This document shows, piece after piece, positions 53,633-62,853 of a DNA stretch of 64,000 nt (position 1 is the stretch's first letter; each line of letters opens with the position of its first letter). The stretch is from NCBI GenBank assembly GCA_963733085.1, contig CAVTBY010000010.1:496001-560000 (forward strand), written 5' to 3'. The position numbers were made by a program, and so were the translations under genes. Below the pieces are notes generated by a model, which saw nothing but the letters and a program-made list of their open reading frames with translations, did not search any database and had not been told where the DNA came from. The stretch is from Desertimonas sp963733085. GTDB taxonomy: Bacteria; Actinomycetota; Acidimicrobiia; Acidimicrobiales; Ilumatobacteraceae.

Positions 53633-54520
53633 ATGGCACCGTTGCTGTCCGTCGAACGACTGACCAAGCGCTACGGGTCGGTCACCGCGGTCGAAGAGTT
53701 GTCGTTCTCGGTGCGGCCAGGACTCGTCACCGGCCTCGTCGGTCCGAACGGCTCGGGCAAGTCGACCACGATGCGCGCCGCGCTCGGCCTGGTCTCACCG
53801 ACCTCTGGTCGCGTGTTGATCGACGGTGCGGTCTACCGCACCCTCGACCGACCGCTCACCAGGGTGGGCGCCCTGCTCGAGGCCGACGCCGTCAACGGGG
53901 CGATGACTGGCCGCCGTCACCTTCGCTGGCTGGCGGTCTCGAACGGGATTTCCGACCGGCGAGCCGACGAGCTGCTCGATCACGTTGGACTGCGTGACGT
54001 CGCCCGCCGGCGGGTCAACGGGTACTCGCTCGGCATGAAGCAGCGGCTCGGCATCGCCGCCTCCCTCCTCGGCGATCCGCCGGTCCTCGTCTTCGACGAG
54101 CCGATGAATGGGCTCGACCCCGAGGGGATCGTCTGGCTGCGCGGCTTCCTGCGCGACCGCGCCCGTGAAGGTCGCACCGTGCTTCTGTCCAGCCACCTGA
54201 TGAGTGAGTTGGAGGGGATCGCCGACCGGCTCGTCATCATCAAGCGCGGCAGGCTCGTCGTCGACACGACCGTCGCCGAGCTGCTGCAGCGTTCCGGCGG
54301 TGGCATCGTCAGCGTGCGGACACACAGTGTCGCGGAGGCGATGGCCGCGCTCGCCAACGCTGGCGCCCGCGTCACGTCGACTGGGCTGGACGCGATCGAA
54401 GTCGACGGTCTGCCGCCCGAACGGGTCGCCGGGCTGCTCGGCGAAGCCGGTCTCGGTTTCCACGGACTCACCGCCGGACACGCCTCGCTCGAATCGAGTT
54501 ACCTGGAGCTCACCCGATGA
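53633..54520 (+). CDS. ABC transporter ATP-binding protein (DrrA type)
   Basis: Encodes 295 residues from ATG 53633. Walker A is GPNGSGKST, the signature YSLGMKQRLGIA, and Walker B VLVFDEPMNGLDPEG. The C-terminal extension after residue 210 (VVDTTVAELLQRSGGGIVSV) is typical of ABC-2 exporters for drugs or lipids. It overlaps the permease gene by 4 bp. There is no substrate information. Confidence 0.92.
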   Translation: MAPLLSVERLTKRYGSVTAVEELSFSVRPGLVTGLVGPNGSGKSTTMRAALGLVSPTSGRVLIDGAVYRTLDRPLTRVGALLEADAVNGAMTGRRHLRWLAVSNGISDRRADELLDHVGLRDVARRRVNGYSLGMKQRLGIAASLLGDPPVLVFDEPMNGLDPEGIVWLRGFLRDRAREGRTVLLSSHLMSELEGIADRLVIIKRGRLVVDTTVAELLQRSGGGIVSVRTHSVAEAMAALANAGARVTSTGLDAIEVDGLPPERVAGLLGEAGLGFHGLTAGHASLESSYLELTR

Positions 54521-55299
54521 ACGCAGCACCTCGCACCCTGCGCGCCGAGCTGCGCAAGTCATTCTCCACACGCGGCACCTGGGTGGCCTACGCGCTGCTC
54601 GGCGCCCTCACGGTCGGCTTCTCGATGTTCATTACGGCCGGGTCGACGACCGATGCGGGACCATATCCGGGCGGCGGTGACAACGACATCGTCGCCGACG
54701 CCCTCAGCGGAGCGACGATCGGGGTGATCGTCGCCGCCGTGATCGGTGCCGTTGCCATCGGCACCGAGTACGCCTCGGGCATGATCGCCAGCACATTCGC
54801 GGCCCAGCCACGGCGCTCACGGGTGCTCGTCGCCAAGGCGCTCATCGTCGGGGTGTGCACCACCGCAGTCGGCGTCGCCGCCGCCTTCGCGGCGTACTTC
54901 GCCTCCAGACCGATCCAGCGTGAGAACGGCTTTTTCGCTCCCGGCTATCCCGACCCCGACCTGACGAGCGAGCCGGTGTTGCGGGCGATCCTCGGCAGCG
55001 GCGCGCTGTGCGGTCTGATCGCCCTGCTCGCTCTCGGCGTCGGCATGATCGTGAAGCGCACCTCGATCACGATCCCGATCGTGATCGCCCTCGTGCTCGT
55101 GCCCGCGTTGCTCGCCGTCGACGAGAGCGTGGCTCGCAAGGTGCAGAGCTGGACCCCGCTCGCCGGATTCTCGATCCAGCACACCGTCGACCGCGCCGAC
55201 TACTACACCGCACCGTGGACTGGCATCGCCGTCCTCACCGCCTACGCACTCGTCGCCCTTGCCATCGGCGCCGCCGTGACTCGGCATCGCGACGTGTGA
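54517..55299 (+). CDS. ABC-2 type transporter permease
   Basis: Encodes 260 residues from ATG 54517, whose ATGA overlaps the ATPase stop. Six hydrophobic segments are visible, including VAYALLGALTVGFSMFITAG, GVIVAAVIGAVAIGTEYASG M and ALVALAIGAAV near the end. It forms the membrane part of the exporter with the preceding ATPase. A weak ABC-2 family match is all that can be said. Confidence 0.85.
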   Translation: MNAAPRTLRAELRKSFSTRGTWVAYALLGALTVGFSMFITAGSTTDAGPYPGGGDNDIVADALSGATIGVIVAAVIGAVAIGTEYASGMIASTFAAQPRRSRVLVAKALIVGVCTTAVGVAAAFAAYFASRPIQRENGFFAPGYPDPDLTSEPVLRAILGSGALCGLIALLALGVGMIVKRTSITIPIVIALVLVPALLAVDESVARKVQSWTPLAGFSIQHTVDRADYYTAPWTGIAVLTAYALVALAIGAAVTRHRDV

Positions 55300-55360
55300 T
55301 TCCTGTCACGAAACCGTTCGTCGCTGTGACGAAGCTGCCGGCGCCAACAACAATGCGGCG

Positions 55361-55729
55361 ATGGACTTCAAGCTCGAATTGGTGTTCGTCCCGGTGTCGG
55401 ACGTGGACCGTGCCAAGGCCTTCTATGTCGACCAGGTCGGCTTCGTCCTCGACCACGATCACACGGTGAGTGACGACCTGCGTTTCGTCCAGCTCACCCC
55501 GCCCGGGTCTGCGTGCTCGATCTCGATCGGCAAGGGATTGATCGACGCCGAGCCGGGATCGGTCAAGGGACTCCAGGTGGTCGTCGACGACGCTGACGCC
55601 GCTCGGGCGTATCTCGTCGAGCGCGGCGTCGATGCCAGTGAGGTGCAAGACTTCCCGTGGGGTCGGTTCACCGGATTCCAAGATCCGGACGGCAACGAGT
55701 GGGCGGTTCAGCAGATTCCCGTCCGCTGA
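55361..55729 (+). CDS. VOC family protein
   Basis: Encodes 122 residues from ATG 55361. It has ELVFVPVSDVDRAKAFYVDQ VGF, SISIGKGL and FPWGRFTGFQDPDGNEWAVQ, the pattern of a glyoxalase/bleomycin-resistance-like VOC domain. The C-terminal Glu is kept (DGNEW). It lies between the exporter and the regulator pair, with no operon partner on the same strand. Confidence 0.88.
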   Translation: MDFKLELVFVPVSDVDRAKAFYVDQVGFVLDHDHTVSDDLRFVQLTPPGSACSISIGKGLIDAEPGSVKGLQVVVDDADAARAYLVERGVDASEVQDFPWGRFTGFQDPDGNEWAVQQIPVR

Positions 55730-55738
55730 GCCGGTCAG

Positions 55739-56341
55739 CTACTCCTTGCGCTCGCGACCGGACAGAATGAGCAGGTCCTCGTGGAGCTCGAACCACACCG
55801 TGTGATAGCTGTCCTTGATCGGTGCGGCGACCATCGTGTGGTCGCCGGCGCGGATCTCGGCGAGCGCCCTGCGCAGGCGACGGACGTACGACTCGAAGCG
55901 CGGCAGTTCGACCGCGAGTGACTCGAGGGCCGGCGCGGCAGTGGCGTCGATGCCGTGCAGTCGGGCGATCACGCCGTCGTCGTGGCTGCCGTCGCTGTGG
56001 TCGTTGAGCACGATCTGACCGTCGACGAGGCGCATCTGCCAGTCCGTCACGACCTGCTTGACCTCGTCGTTGATCGGCAGAAACGCCTCGTAGACGTCGA
56101 TCACCAACGAGTCGGCCCGTTCCCGTTCGGCGGCATAGCACTGCTCCACGCGCTCGCGCCCGGCATCGGTGACGCGGTAGCCAACGCGGGTGCTCTCGAC
56201 GAGCCCCTCCCGCTCGCACTGCTCGATCATGTCGCCGACCTCGGTCTCCAAAGCCGTCGCCAAGGTCTCGGCCGTCGCCCGCCCCTTGATCCGCAACAGC
56301 CGCAGGACGGCGAGCACGCCGTCCACCGAATCGGCTCCCAT
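55739..56341 (-). CDS. Winged-helix protein of unknown function
   Basis: Encodes 200 residues from ATG 56341. The first 60 residues look like a winged helix (VDGVLAVLRLLRIKGRATAE, then VGDMIEQCEREGLVESTRV), and the remainder is a helical domain (FLPINDEVKQVVTDWQMRLV) with HDDGVIARLHGIDATAAPAL. It could sense a metabolite or be a regulator. Its ATG overlaps the MarR stop by one base, so the two are co-translated. The family name is not certain to me. Confidence 0.72.
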   Translation of the reverse strand: MGADSVDGVLAVLRLLRIKGRATAETLATALETEVGDMIEQCEREGLVESTRVGYRVTDAGRERVEQCYAAERERADSLVIDVYEAFLPINDEVKQVVTDWQMRLVDGQIVLNDHSDGSHDDGVIARLHGIDATAAPALESLAVELPRFESYVRRLRRALAEIRAGDHTMVAAPIKDSYHTVWFELHEDLLILSGRERKE

Positions 56342-56799
56342 CAGCCAGCCTCGAGCCCACCGTGCAGCGCCCGCACACCGGCGAGGAGGCCGCGGCGCAG
56401 CGCCGCTTCGTCACGCGCCGTCAGGTCATGCATCATCTGCGCCTCGACCTTGCGCACCTCGGCGTCGCACGCCGAGAGCACCCGCCGGCCCTTGGCCGTG
56501 AGTCGGGACTGGAGGATCCGGCCGTGGTCGGGATGGGCGCGACGCCGGACGAGACCACGCCGTTCGAGCGTCAACAGCACCTCGTTCATCGACTGCGGGG
56601 AGACCAGGGCGCGACGAGCGAGTTGGGCGTTGGACAACCCACTGCGGTGCTCCAGCACGCTGAGCGTGGTGTACTGGTTGACGGACAAGCCGTGCGACCC
56701 GACGACCTCGTCGATGTGCCGCCGGACCACGCGGTCGATGCGACCGATGAGGTACAGCAGCGTCGGCGCACCGTCGTCGGGGTCGGTGTGCACTAGCAC
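56341..56799 (-). CDS. MarR family transcriptional regulator
   Basis: Encodes 152 residues from GTG 56799 (a second GTG 56793 is in frame). The winged-helix core reads LSVNQYTTLSVLEHRSGLSN AQLARRALVSPQSMNEVL, then RRRAHPDHGRILQSRLTAKG. MarR proteins commonly repress aromatic-degradation or efflux genes and respond to phenolic ligands. The start overlaps the 3' end of the intradiol dioxygenase gene, supporting a role in aromatic catabolism control. Confidence 0.9.
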   Translation of the reverse strand: MLVHTDPDDGAPTLLYLIGRIDRVVRRHIDEVVGSHGLSVNQYTTLSVLEHRSGLSNAQLARRALVSPQSMNEVLLTLERRGLVRRRAHPDHGRILQSRLTAKGRRVLSACDAEVRKVEAQMMHDLTARDEAALRRGLLAGVRALHGGLEAG

Positions 56800-57629
56800 A
56801 GGCGATCGAGAACGATGTCGAACGTTGTGGCGAGCTCACCGTTGGCATCCGGCGCGAATGAGCGCACGAGGCTCGGACGAACACCGAACACGGCGTCCTC
56901 GTGCAGATAGTCGGTGTCGGCGTCGAACACGTGGGTGATCAGGTCCTTGCATCCCTCGGCCTTCACCCACATGTGCGTGTGCCCTGGGCGCATCCAGCCA
57001 CGGCCGTTGGCCCGCAGCACGTCGCCGACCGGACCGTCGAAGGGGATCCCGTAGGGCACCGGGCGGACGGTGCGGATCTCGTAGCTGCCGTCAGCGTCGG
57101 TGGTGTAGATGCCGCGGAGGTTCTCAGCCGACTGGACACCCGGCTGCTGCACGGCGTAGAAGCCGGCGGTTGCGTTCTGCCAGCAATCGAGCGTGGCCCC
57201 GGCGAGTGCTGTCCCAGCATCGTCGGTGACGGTGCCGCGGATCACCACTCGGTCACCGTCGTCGGGATCGACGAGCATCGACTCGCCGCGGGCCCGCGCC
57301 GGCGAATCCGGCACGTAGAACGGCCCCAGCACGGTGTTCTCCGTGGTGCCTTCGGTGCCGCCGTGAGTGACGAACTCGACGAGCGTCGACACGCCGAGGG
57401 TGTCGGACAGGAGGATGAACTCCTGGCGGGTCTCGTCGCACTTCTGGCCGGTGGCGGTAAGGAACTGGATGCCGGCGAACCACTCGTCGCGCTGCAACCC
57501 GACCTCCTCGACGAACGCGTGGAGATGACGAACGGCGGCCTCGCTGATCTCGCGCAGCCGCGGGTTCGGTGACTGCTCGTACCGCGACAGCACGTCGGCG
57601 AGCAGCTCCTTGTGTGCCTGTTCAGACAT
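56793..57629 (-). CDS. Intradiol ring-cleavage dioxygenase (hydroxyquinol/catechol 1,2-dioxygenase-like)
   Basis: Encodes 278 residues from ATG 57629, with AAGGAGG five bases upstream. The N-terminal dioxygenase helical domain precedes the beta-sandwich core. The iron ligands are visible: Tyr158 (NATAGFYAVQ), Tyr193 (PVPYGIPFDG), His217 and His219 (MRPGHTHMWV). This Fe(III) family cleaves catechol or hydroxyquinol between the hydroxyls, giving muconates or maleylacetate. MarR and a winged-helix gene follow in overlap, and the branched-chain-type importer lies upstream on the same strand. Confidence 0.92.
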   Translation of the reverse strand: MSEQAHKELLADVLSRYEQSPNPRLREISEAAVRHLHAFVEEVGLQRDEWFAGIQFLTATGQKCDETRQEFILLSDTLGVSTLVEFVTHGGTEGTTENTVLGPFYVPDSPARARGESMLVDPDDGDRVVIRGTVTDDAGTALAGATLDCWQNATAGFYAVQQPGVQSAENLRGIYTTDADGSYEIRTVRPVPYGIPFDGPVGDVLRANGRGWMRPGHTHMWVKAEGCKDLITHVFDADTDYLHEDAVFGVRPSLVRSFAPDANGELATTFDIVLDRLC

Positions 57630-57732
57630 CACGGCCTCCTTCATTTGTTCCCCGGCCACGCATGGCCGTTTCTAGCCGCTCCCTCGCTGGCGCTCGGTCG
57701 CTCGCACTCACCGCTGGGTTCCACTGGCGCCA

Positions 57733-58455
57733 TCACACGCGTAGGAGATAGGCGGAGTGGAGCAGCTCGGGATCGTCCTGCAGCTCCCGAGCGGTCCCCG
57801 CGTAGCGGATCCGCCCGCCCTGAAGGATGAAGGCCCGATTGGCGAGACCGAGGGCTACATGGGCGAACTGCTCGATGAGCAAGACGCTGACACCGGCGGC
57901 GGCGATCGCCGCGAGGATCGGCACGAGCCGCTTGACCACGAGCGGAGCGAGACCGAGCGACAGCTCGTCGACGAGGACGACGGACGGTCGGGAGACGAGA
58001 GCCTGGGCGAGCACGACCATCTGCTGCTCCCCTCCTGACAGCGAACGGGCCGTCGCGTCCCACCGTTGCTGCAGCTCGGGGAACAGCTCGAGTGCGTACT
58101 CGGTACCTTGCTCGGCCGCGTCGCGGTCGAGCATGTACGTCGCCACGCGGAGGTTGTCGGCAACGGAGAGCTCGGGCAGCAGGCGCCGGCCCTCGGGAAC
58201 GACGGCGAGGCCGGCCTGGCGAATCTGCTCGGGACGACGCCCAGTGAGGTCGCGTTCGCCCAGCGTCACCGTGCCGGCGGTCGGTCGGATCGCGCCGGCG
58301 ACGGCGAGTACCAACGTCGACTTGCCGGCGCCGTTCGGTCCGAGCAGGGCGGTGACCTCCCCGGGCGTCACATCGATCGACACGTCGCGCAGCACCGGCC
58401 GCCCACCACGCGGAACGCACAGCCCCTCGACGCGGAGTACCTCGGCCGTACTCAC
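57733..58455 (-). CDS. livF: Branched-chain amino acid-type ABC transporter ATPase LivF
   Basis: Encodes 240 residues from GTG 58455, overlapping the livG stop by 4 bp. Walker A is GPNGAGKST, signature LSGGEQQMVVLA, Walker B VLVDELSLGLAP, and the typical LivF PEGRRLLPELSVADNL segment follows. One of two ATPases of the importer. It is the last gene of the five-gene operon, followed after about 100 bp by the dioxygenase gene. Confidence 0.93.
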   Translation of the reverse strand: MSTAEVLRVEGLCVPRGGRPVLRDVSIDVTPGEVTALLGPNGAGKSTLVLAVAGAIRPTAGTVTLGERDLTGRRPEQIRQAGLAVVPEGRRLLPELSVADNLRVATYMLDRDAAEQGTEYALELFPELQQRWDATARSLSGGEQQMVVLAQALVSRPSVVLVDELSLGLAPLVVKRLVPILAAIAAAGVSVLLIEQFAHVALGLANRAFILQGGRIRYAGTARELQDDPELLHSAYLLRV

Positions 58456-59169
58456 GCGACCTCCTCGGTGCCGAGGTAGGCGCGTACGACGTTGTCATCA
58501 CGGAGGACCTCGCCCGTCACGCCGGACGCGATCAGCCGTCCGAAGTCGAGGACGGCGGTCGTGGCACAACAGGCCGAGACGAGGCTCATGTCATGGTCGA
58601 CGAGGATCACGAGAGCGCCGGTCTCCTCGGGGATGCGGCGGATCAGCGAGGCGAGGCGGTTCGTCTCTTCCTCGGGGAGCCCCGCCGCCGGCTCGTCGAG
58701 CAGCACGAGCCGCGGCGTGCCGACGATCGGCGCGGGCGAGCTCGACCAAGCGACGCTGCGCCGCGCCGAGCGAACCGACGAGGCGGTGGGCGTGTTCCTC
58801 CAGGCCGACGAAGGCGATCGCCTTGTCGATGTCCTCGCGACGGGACCGGCGATCGCCTCCGCTGTGCTCGTGGACGAGGAGCACGTTGTCGTCCACGGAC
58901 AGGTTGGCGATCGCCTGCTCGGTCTGGAACGTCCGCCGCAAGCCCCAGCGCGCCCGCTTGAAGTCGGGCATCGCCAGGAGGTTGTCGCCGAACGCGCTGA
59001 CGGTGCCGGAAGCAGGACGGACGAACCCGCTGAGCACGTTGAAGAACGTCGTCTTGCCGGCGCCGTTGGGGCCGATCAGGCCGCACGTGCCGGCGGCGAA
59101 CGTCACCGTCATCCGGTCGATCGGGACGACCCCGCCGAAGCGCACGTACAGCTCCTCGACCTCGATCAC
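58452..59169 (-). pseudogene. livG: Branched-chain amino acid-type ABC transporter ATPase LivG, one frameshift
   Basis: GTG 59169 overlaps the livM stop (GTGA). The first frame gives GPNGAGKTTFFNVLSGF and ARWGLRRTFQTEQAIANLS up to RRLVELAR at about 58740, where a single base moves the reading to IVGTPRLVLLDEPAAGLPEE, LVDHDMSLVSACC and the end at 58452. The signature in place of LSGGQ reads LGAAQRRL, a weak form. Total length is one base over a multiple of three. A sequencing or assembly indel is likely. Confidence 0.85.
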
Positions 59170-60249
59170 GTCGTCTCGCTCTTCGATCGGAACAGATTGC
59201 CGATGCGACGTCCGAGTTTGGCGAGGTCCTTGGGCAACTGGTCGACGACGCCGCCGGGCGCCGTCGTCAACACGTGCAGCACGCCGACACCGAAGAGAAT
59301 CGTCAACAGCTCGGTGGACACGCCCCAGTCATCCAACAGGGCGGGCAGGAGGCGCAGGAACAGGGCGGCGACGACTGCACCCCAGATGCTGTACACCCCG
59401 CCCATCAGAACCACGGCGAGCAACAGCACCGAGTTCTGCACCGGGAATTGTTGGACGCTGACGCCGCCGGCAGCGGCGGCCAGCAGGGCGCCGGCCACGC
59501 CGGCGAGGAACGACGCCAGGGCGAACGCCCACAGCTTGTAGAGCACGGTGTTGACGCCCGCGGCGACGGCGGTGGCTTGGCTCTGGCGGATCGCCGCCCA
59601 CGCCCGCCCCGGTTTACGCCGCACGTGCCACACGGCCACGAGGAACATCAGCGCGGCGACGATGGCGCAGAAGCGGTAGTAGGCAGTGTCGCTTTGGGCG
59701 ATCGACGGGCGCGGCATCCGCGACGAGGCCCCGCCGGCAGCCGAGTTGCCGAAAAAGCCGTCGCCGCCGTTGGGAAAGAGCGTGGTGCGCAGGACGATCG
59801 TGATCGCGCCGGCAGCCATCAACGTGATCAGGGCGAGGTGGAGGCCCGACAGACGCAGGGCAGGCAAGCCGATGAGCACGCCGATCAAGCCGGTGACGAC
59901 ACCCGCGGAGAGCACGAGCAGCGGGAACGGGATCGACGTGCCATAGCTGAGGCGCAGGGCGACCCACGCCCCGACGGCGGCGAGCACGAACTGGCACAAC
60001 GACACCATTCCCGACTCGGCCGATGAGCACGTTGAGCCCGAGGGTGATGATGCTGTAGATCACCGCCCCGGTCATCACCAGCATCCAGTAGCTGTCGAGC
60101 AGCAGTGGCACGACGAGAACGACTACCGCCACTAGTCCGGCGATGATCGCGACCCGCCTCCGACTCCACGCCGCGACCTTCGGCCGGGCGACGGGAAGCG
60201 CCGCCGCGGACGGTTCCTCGGTCGTCAGGGTTCCAACGTCTGTGGTCAC
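59166..60249 (-). pseudogene. livM: Branched-chain amino acid-type ABC permease LivM, one frameshift
   Basis: Starts at GTG 60249 (MTTDVGTLTTEEPSAAALPV). The frame runs to GLNVLIGR and at about 60018-60021 one extra base moves the reading to ESGMVSLCQFVLAAVGAWVA, continuing through the membrane helices to 59166. Together the product is about 360 residues with some eight helices, usual for LivM. It overlaps livG by 4 bp. The conserved parts on both sides are undamaged. Confidence 0.85.
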
Positions 60250-60364
60250 GGCGCTTCACAGTGGGGGGATGCTCGAGGTTCTTCGTGCGGCCGCAGGCCG
60301 CCTGCTTCGAGCTCGCCCGAGCGGAGAGAGCGAGCGCAGCGAGCGAACGAGCGAGGGCGAAACA

Positions 60365-61258
60365 TCACACCCGGACGAGTGGTCGCTTGCGGGCGAACCA
60401 CAACAGGGCGATGATCGCCAGGACGAATGGGGTGATCGTGCGGAACTCGGCGAGGGCGCGTCCGCCGATGTGGACGTCGTGGAAGGCACTGAGGCACGAC
60501 TGCACGACGCCGATCACGAAGCCGGCGGCGAGGGTGATCCACAACGACCGCAGCTGTCCGATCAGCGCTGCCGCCAGGGCGGGGATGACGAGGAACGTCA
60601 CGCCGACCGGGTCGAGGCCGACGAGGTCGCCGAGGAGCACGCCGGAGATGCCACACACCACTCCCGAGCCGAGCCATGCCGCCGCCTCGACGCGGCGCAC
60701 CGGGACACCGAGCATCGCCGTCGCCTCCCGGTCGTCGGCCAGCGCCCGCATGGCCGTACCGACCTTGGTGACACGCAGGTAGATCGCCGTCCCGGCGGTG
60801 ACGACGATCGGGAACACGATCCCGAGGATCTGCGTCCAGTTCACCCGCACATCACCGAGCTGGTACGCCCACAAGCGCGTCGGCAACGTGTAGGTGCGCG
60901 TCGTGGAGGGAGGCCAGACCCACTGCATCACCCCGAGCAGGATGAGCAACAGGCCGATCGTCGCCGTCGCCTTGACCAACGGGTCCCGCGCCGCGAACGG
61001 CGGTCCGAAGATGACGCCATAGAGCAGCGTCACCAGCCCACCGAACGCGATGCACGCTGAGTAGGCAATCCACCGGTTGACACCGCCGAGCAGCGACCAC
61101 GAGATCAGCGCGCCCGTGGCCCCGATCGCGCCGTAGGCGAGGTTGAGCACCCCCGTCGCCCGGTACAGGACGACGAGGCCGACACCCGACATCGCGTACA
61201 CGCCGCCACTGGCCAGGCCGAGCACGAAGAATGGCTTGAGTTCATCGAGGCTCGGCAT
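60365..61258 (-). CDS. livH: Branched-chain amino acid-type ABC permease LivH
   Basis: Encodes 297 residues from ATG 61258. Eight hydrophobic segments are visible, with VLGLASGGVYAMSGVGLVVL YRATGVLNLAYGAIG at the start, the VGTAMRALADDREATAMLGV loop and the GVTFLVIPALAAALIGQLRS segment. It forms the membrane channel with LivM. A 115-bp gap to livM contains the repeated GCGAGCG unit but no gene. Confidence 0.93.
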   Translation of the reverse strand: MPSLDELKPFFVLGLASGGVYAMSGVGLVVLYRATGVLNLAYGAIGATGALISWSLLGGVNRWIAYSACIAFGGLVTLLYGVIFGPPFAARDPLVKATATIGLLLILLGVMQWVWPPSTTRTYTLPTRLWAYQLGDVRVNWTQILGIVFPIVVTAGTAIYLRVTKVGTAMRALADDREATAMLGVPVRRVEAAAWLGSGVVCGISGVLLGDLVGLDPVGVTFLVIPALAAALIGQLRSLWITLAAGFVIGVVQSCLSAFHDVHIGGRALAEFRTITPFVLAIIALLWFARKRPLVRV

Positions 61259-61267
61259 AGGAAAGCG

Positions 61268-62602
61268 TTAGCCCACGTTGAGGCCGAGCTCCTCCTCAGC
61301 GGCGCGGATCTCGGCCAGCGGGTTGCCCGGCAGCTCGGCGATCTCGAAGCAGTCCTCGACCTGGACGATCGCCCCGTCCCTTGGCGCCACCGTGATGTCG
61401 ACGTTGTTGGAAACGTTCGATCCCGTGCCGCTGTCGAAGTACCACGGCTTGCAGAAGATGTCGCTCGTGAAGTTGGTGACGCTGCGGAACGCCTCGTTCA
61501 CACTCTCCTTGGTGATCTCTCCTTCGATGCCCAACAGGGCGTCGGTGGCGATGCGCCCGGCGAGATACCCCATCTGGGCGAAGCTCGAGCTGTTGACATC
61601 CGGTGCGTACTGCTCACGGACCTCGTTCATGTGGTTCTGATCGGGCATCCCCGAGTCGAGCACGTTGAACTCGGCGTTGATCAGGAACTTGTCGTTCCAA
61701 GCCGAACCGACCGCCTCGGCGGTCGAGGGATCATTGGGTGGCGTCGAGCTGGCCCAGATGACCGAGTCGATGAGCCCCTGTTGCTCGATCGCCTGGAGCA
61801 GCGGAATGGCGTTCGGACCGGTGTAGTCGAGCACGACGGCACCACCGTCGCCGGCTTGCTGGACGAGGCGCTGGGCGAAGCCGGCGGGATCGGCGAACGG
61901 CGGATCCTCGAGGACGCTCACGCCCTCCATCCCGTTCTCCTCGGCGAACTCGACGACGCCGCTGTTGATCAGGTCGAAGCCCGGCTGGTTCGGCGAGGCG
62001 ACGACGATCGTCCCCTCGGCACCGGCGCGCACGGCCGCTTGAGCTCCCCCGAGGCTGGAGTAGTACGGGCCCATGTTGACGGCCGAGAAGTTCGGGCTGG
62101 TGAAGCAGTCCTGGGACACGCCGGCGATGATCAGGTAGTAGCCCTGCTCGGCGTAGTAGTCGCGGTTGACGCTGCACTCGATCAGGCTCGTGCTGCCGAC
62201 GATCCCGAGCACCTGGTCCTGCTCGATCAACTTGACGGCCAGCGAGGCGATCTGCTGGGGGTCGACCTGCTCCTCTTCGGCGATGTACTCGATCGGCCGC
62301 CCGTGGATGCCGCCGTTGTCGTTGACGCACTCGAAGTAGGCGCCGGTCAACGACGTGATCCACGTGAAGTCGGCGACCGGTGAGTTGGTCGCCATCGCGC
62401 CGATCTTGATCGGCTCCCCTGTGGCCGGCTCGCCCGTCCCGAGTCCGCACTCACCAGGAGCCTGGATGTTGCCGCCGCCACCCGGCACCGAGCCGCCCGG
62501 CGGCTCCGTCGTGCCACTGGATGCGGTGACCGCGGCGCCGCTCCCGAGGGCGGCGAGCACGAGTGCCCCGGCCCCGGTAAGTCCCAGCAGTGAACGCTTC
62601 AT
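61268..62602 (-). CDS. Branched-chain amino acid-type binding protein
   Basis: Encodes 444 residues from ATG 62602, behind GGGGAGGG. A signal peptide (MKRSLLGLTGAGALVLAALG) ends near AAVTA and is followed by a Gly/Pro linker and a Peripla_BP_6-type fold (IKIGAMATNSPVADFTWITS, GRPIEYIAEEEQVDPQQIAS, IIAGVSQDCFTSPNFSAVNM). It is the receptor of the Liv-type importer. Liv homologues also import aromatic acids, urea or amides; the adjacent dioxygenase makes an aromatic ligand possible, by inference. Confidence 0.9.
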   Translation of the reverse strand: MKRSLLGLTGAGALVLAALGSGAAVTASSGTTEPPGGSVPGGGGNIQAPGECGLGTGEPATGEPIKIGAMATNSPVADFTWITSLTGAYFECVNDNGGIHGRPIEYIAEEEQVDPQQIASLAVKLIEQDQVLGIVGSTSLIECSVNRDYYAEQGYYLIIAGVSQDCFTSPNFSAVNMGPYYSSLGGAQAAVRAGAEGTIVVASPNQPGFDLINSGVVEFAEENGMEGVSVLEDPPFADPAGFAQRLVQQAGDGGAVVLDYTGPNAIPLLQAIEQQGLIDSVIWASSTPPNDPSTAEAVGSAWNDKFLINAEFNVLDSGMPDQNHMNEVREQYAPDVNSSSFAQMGYLAGRIATDALLGIEGEITKESVNEAFRSVTNFTSDIFCKPWYFDSGTGSNVSNNVDITVAPRDGAIVQVEDCFEIAELPGNPLAEIRAAEEELGLNVG

Positions 62603-62853
62603 TGTGCCCTCCCCATTCGGCATCCGAAGCCGGTTGTTTGCGTCGGAAGGAGTCGCTGCGGGCCCGCCCGACCTCGCCTCCCCCAGGCGACGTGATTGCG
62701 GCACGGTACACCGGCGCCGTCGCGTCCGGCAAGCGGTGTCAGCCTCCCTGAGATGGACACAGCCGTGTCGAACAGGCGTCAGACGCGCCACCGCCGCTCC
62801 CACCGCTGCGCTCGATGTGGCGACAGCGGTGGAAGCGGTCAGGCCCGCCGAAA

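Noticed and set aside
55315..55345. Small dyad TTCGTC...GACGAA after the ABC-2 permease gene
   Set aside because: Only 6-bp arms with no T-run; expected by chance in this base composition.
60300..60365. GCGAGCG-rich stretch between livH and livM considered as a regulatory repeat
   Set aside because: Short, irregular and similar to low-complexity GC-rich sequence elsewhere (for example near 57680); no palindrome or constant spacing.
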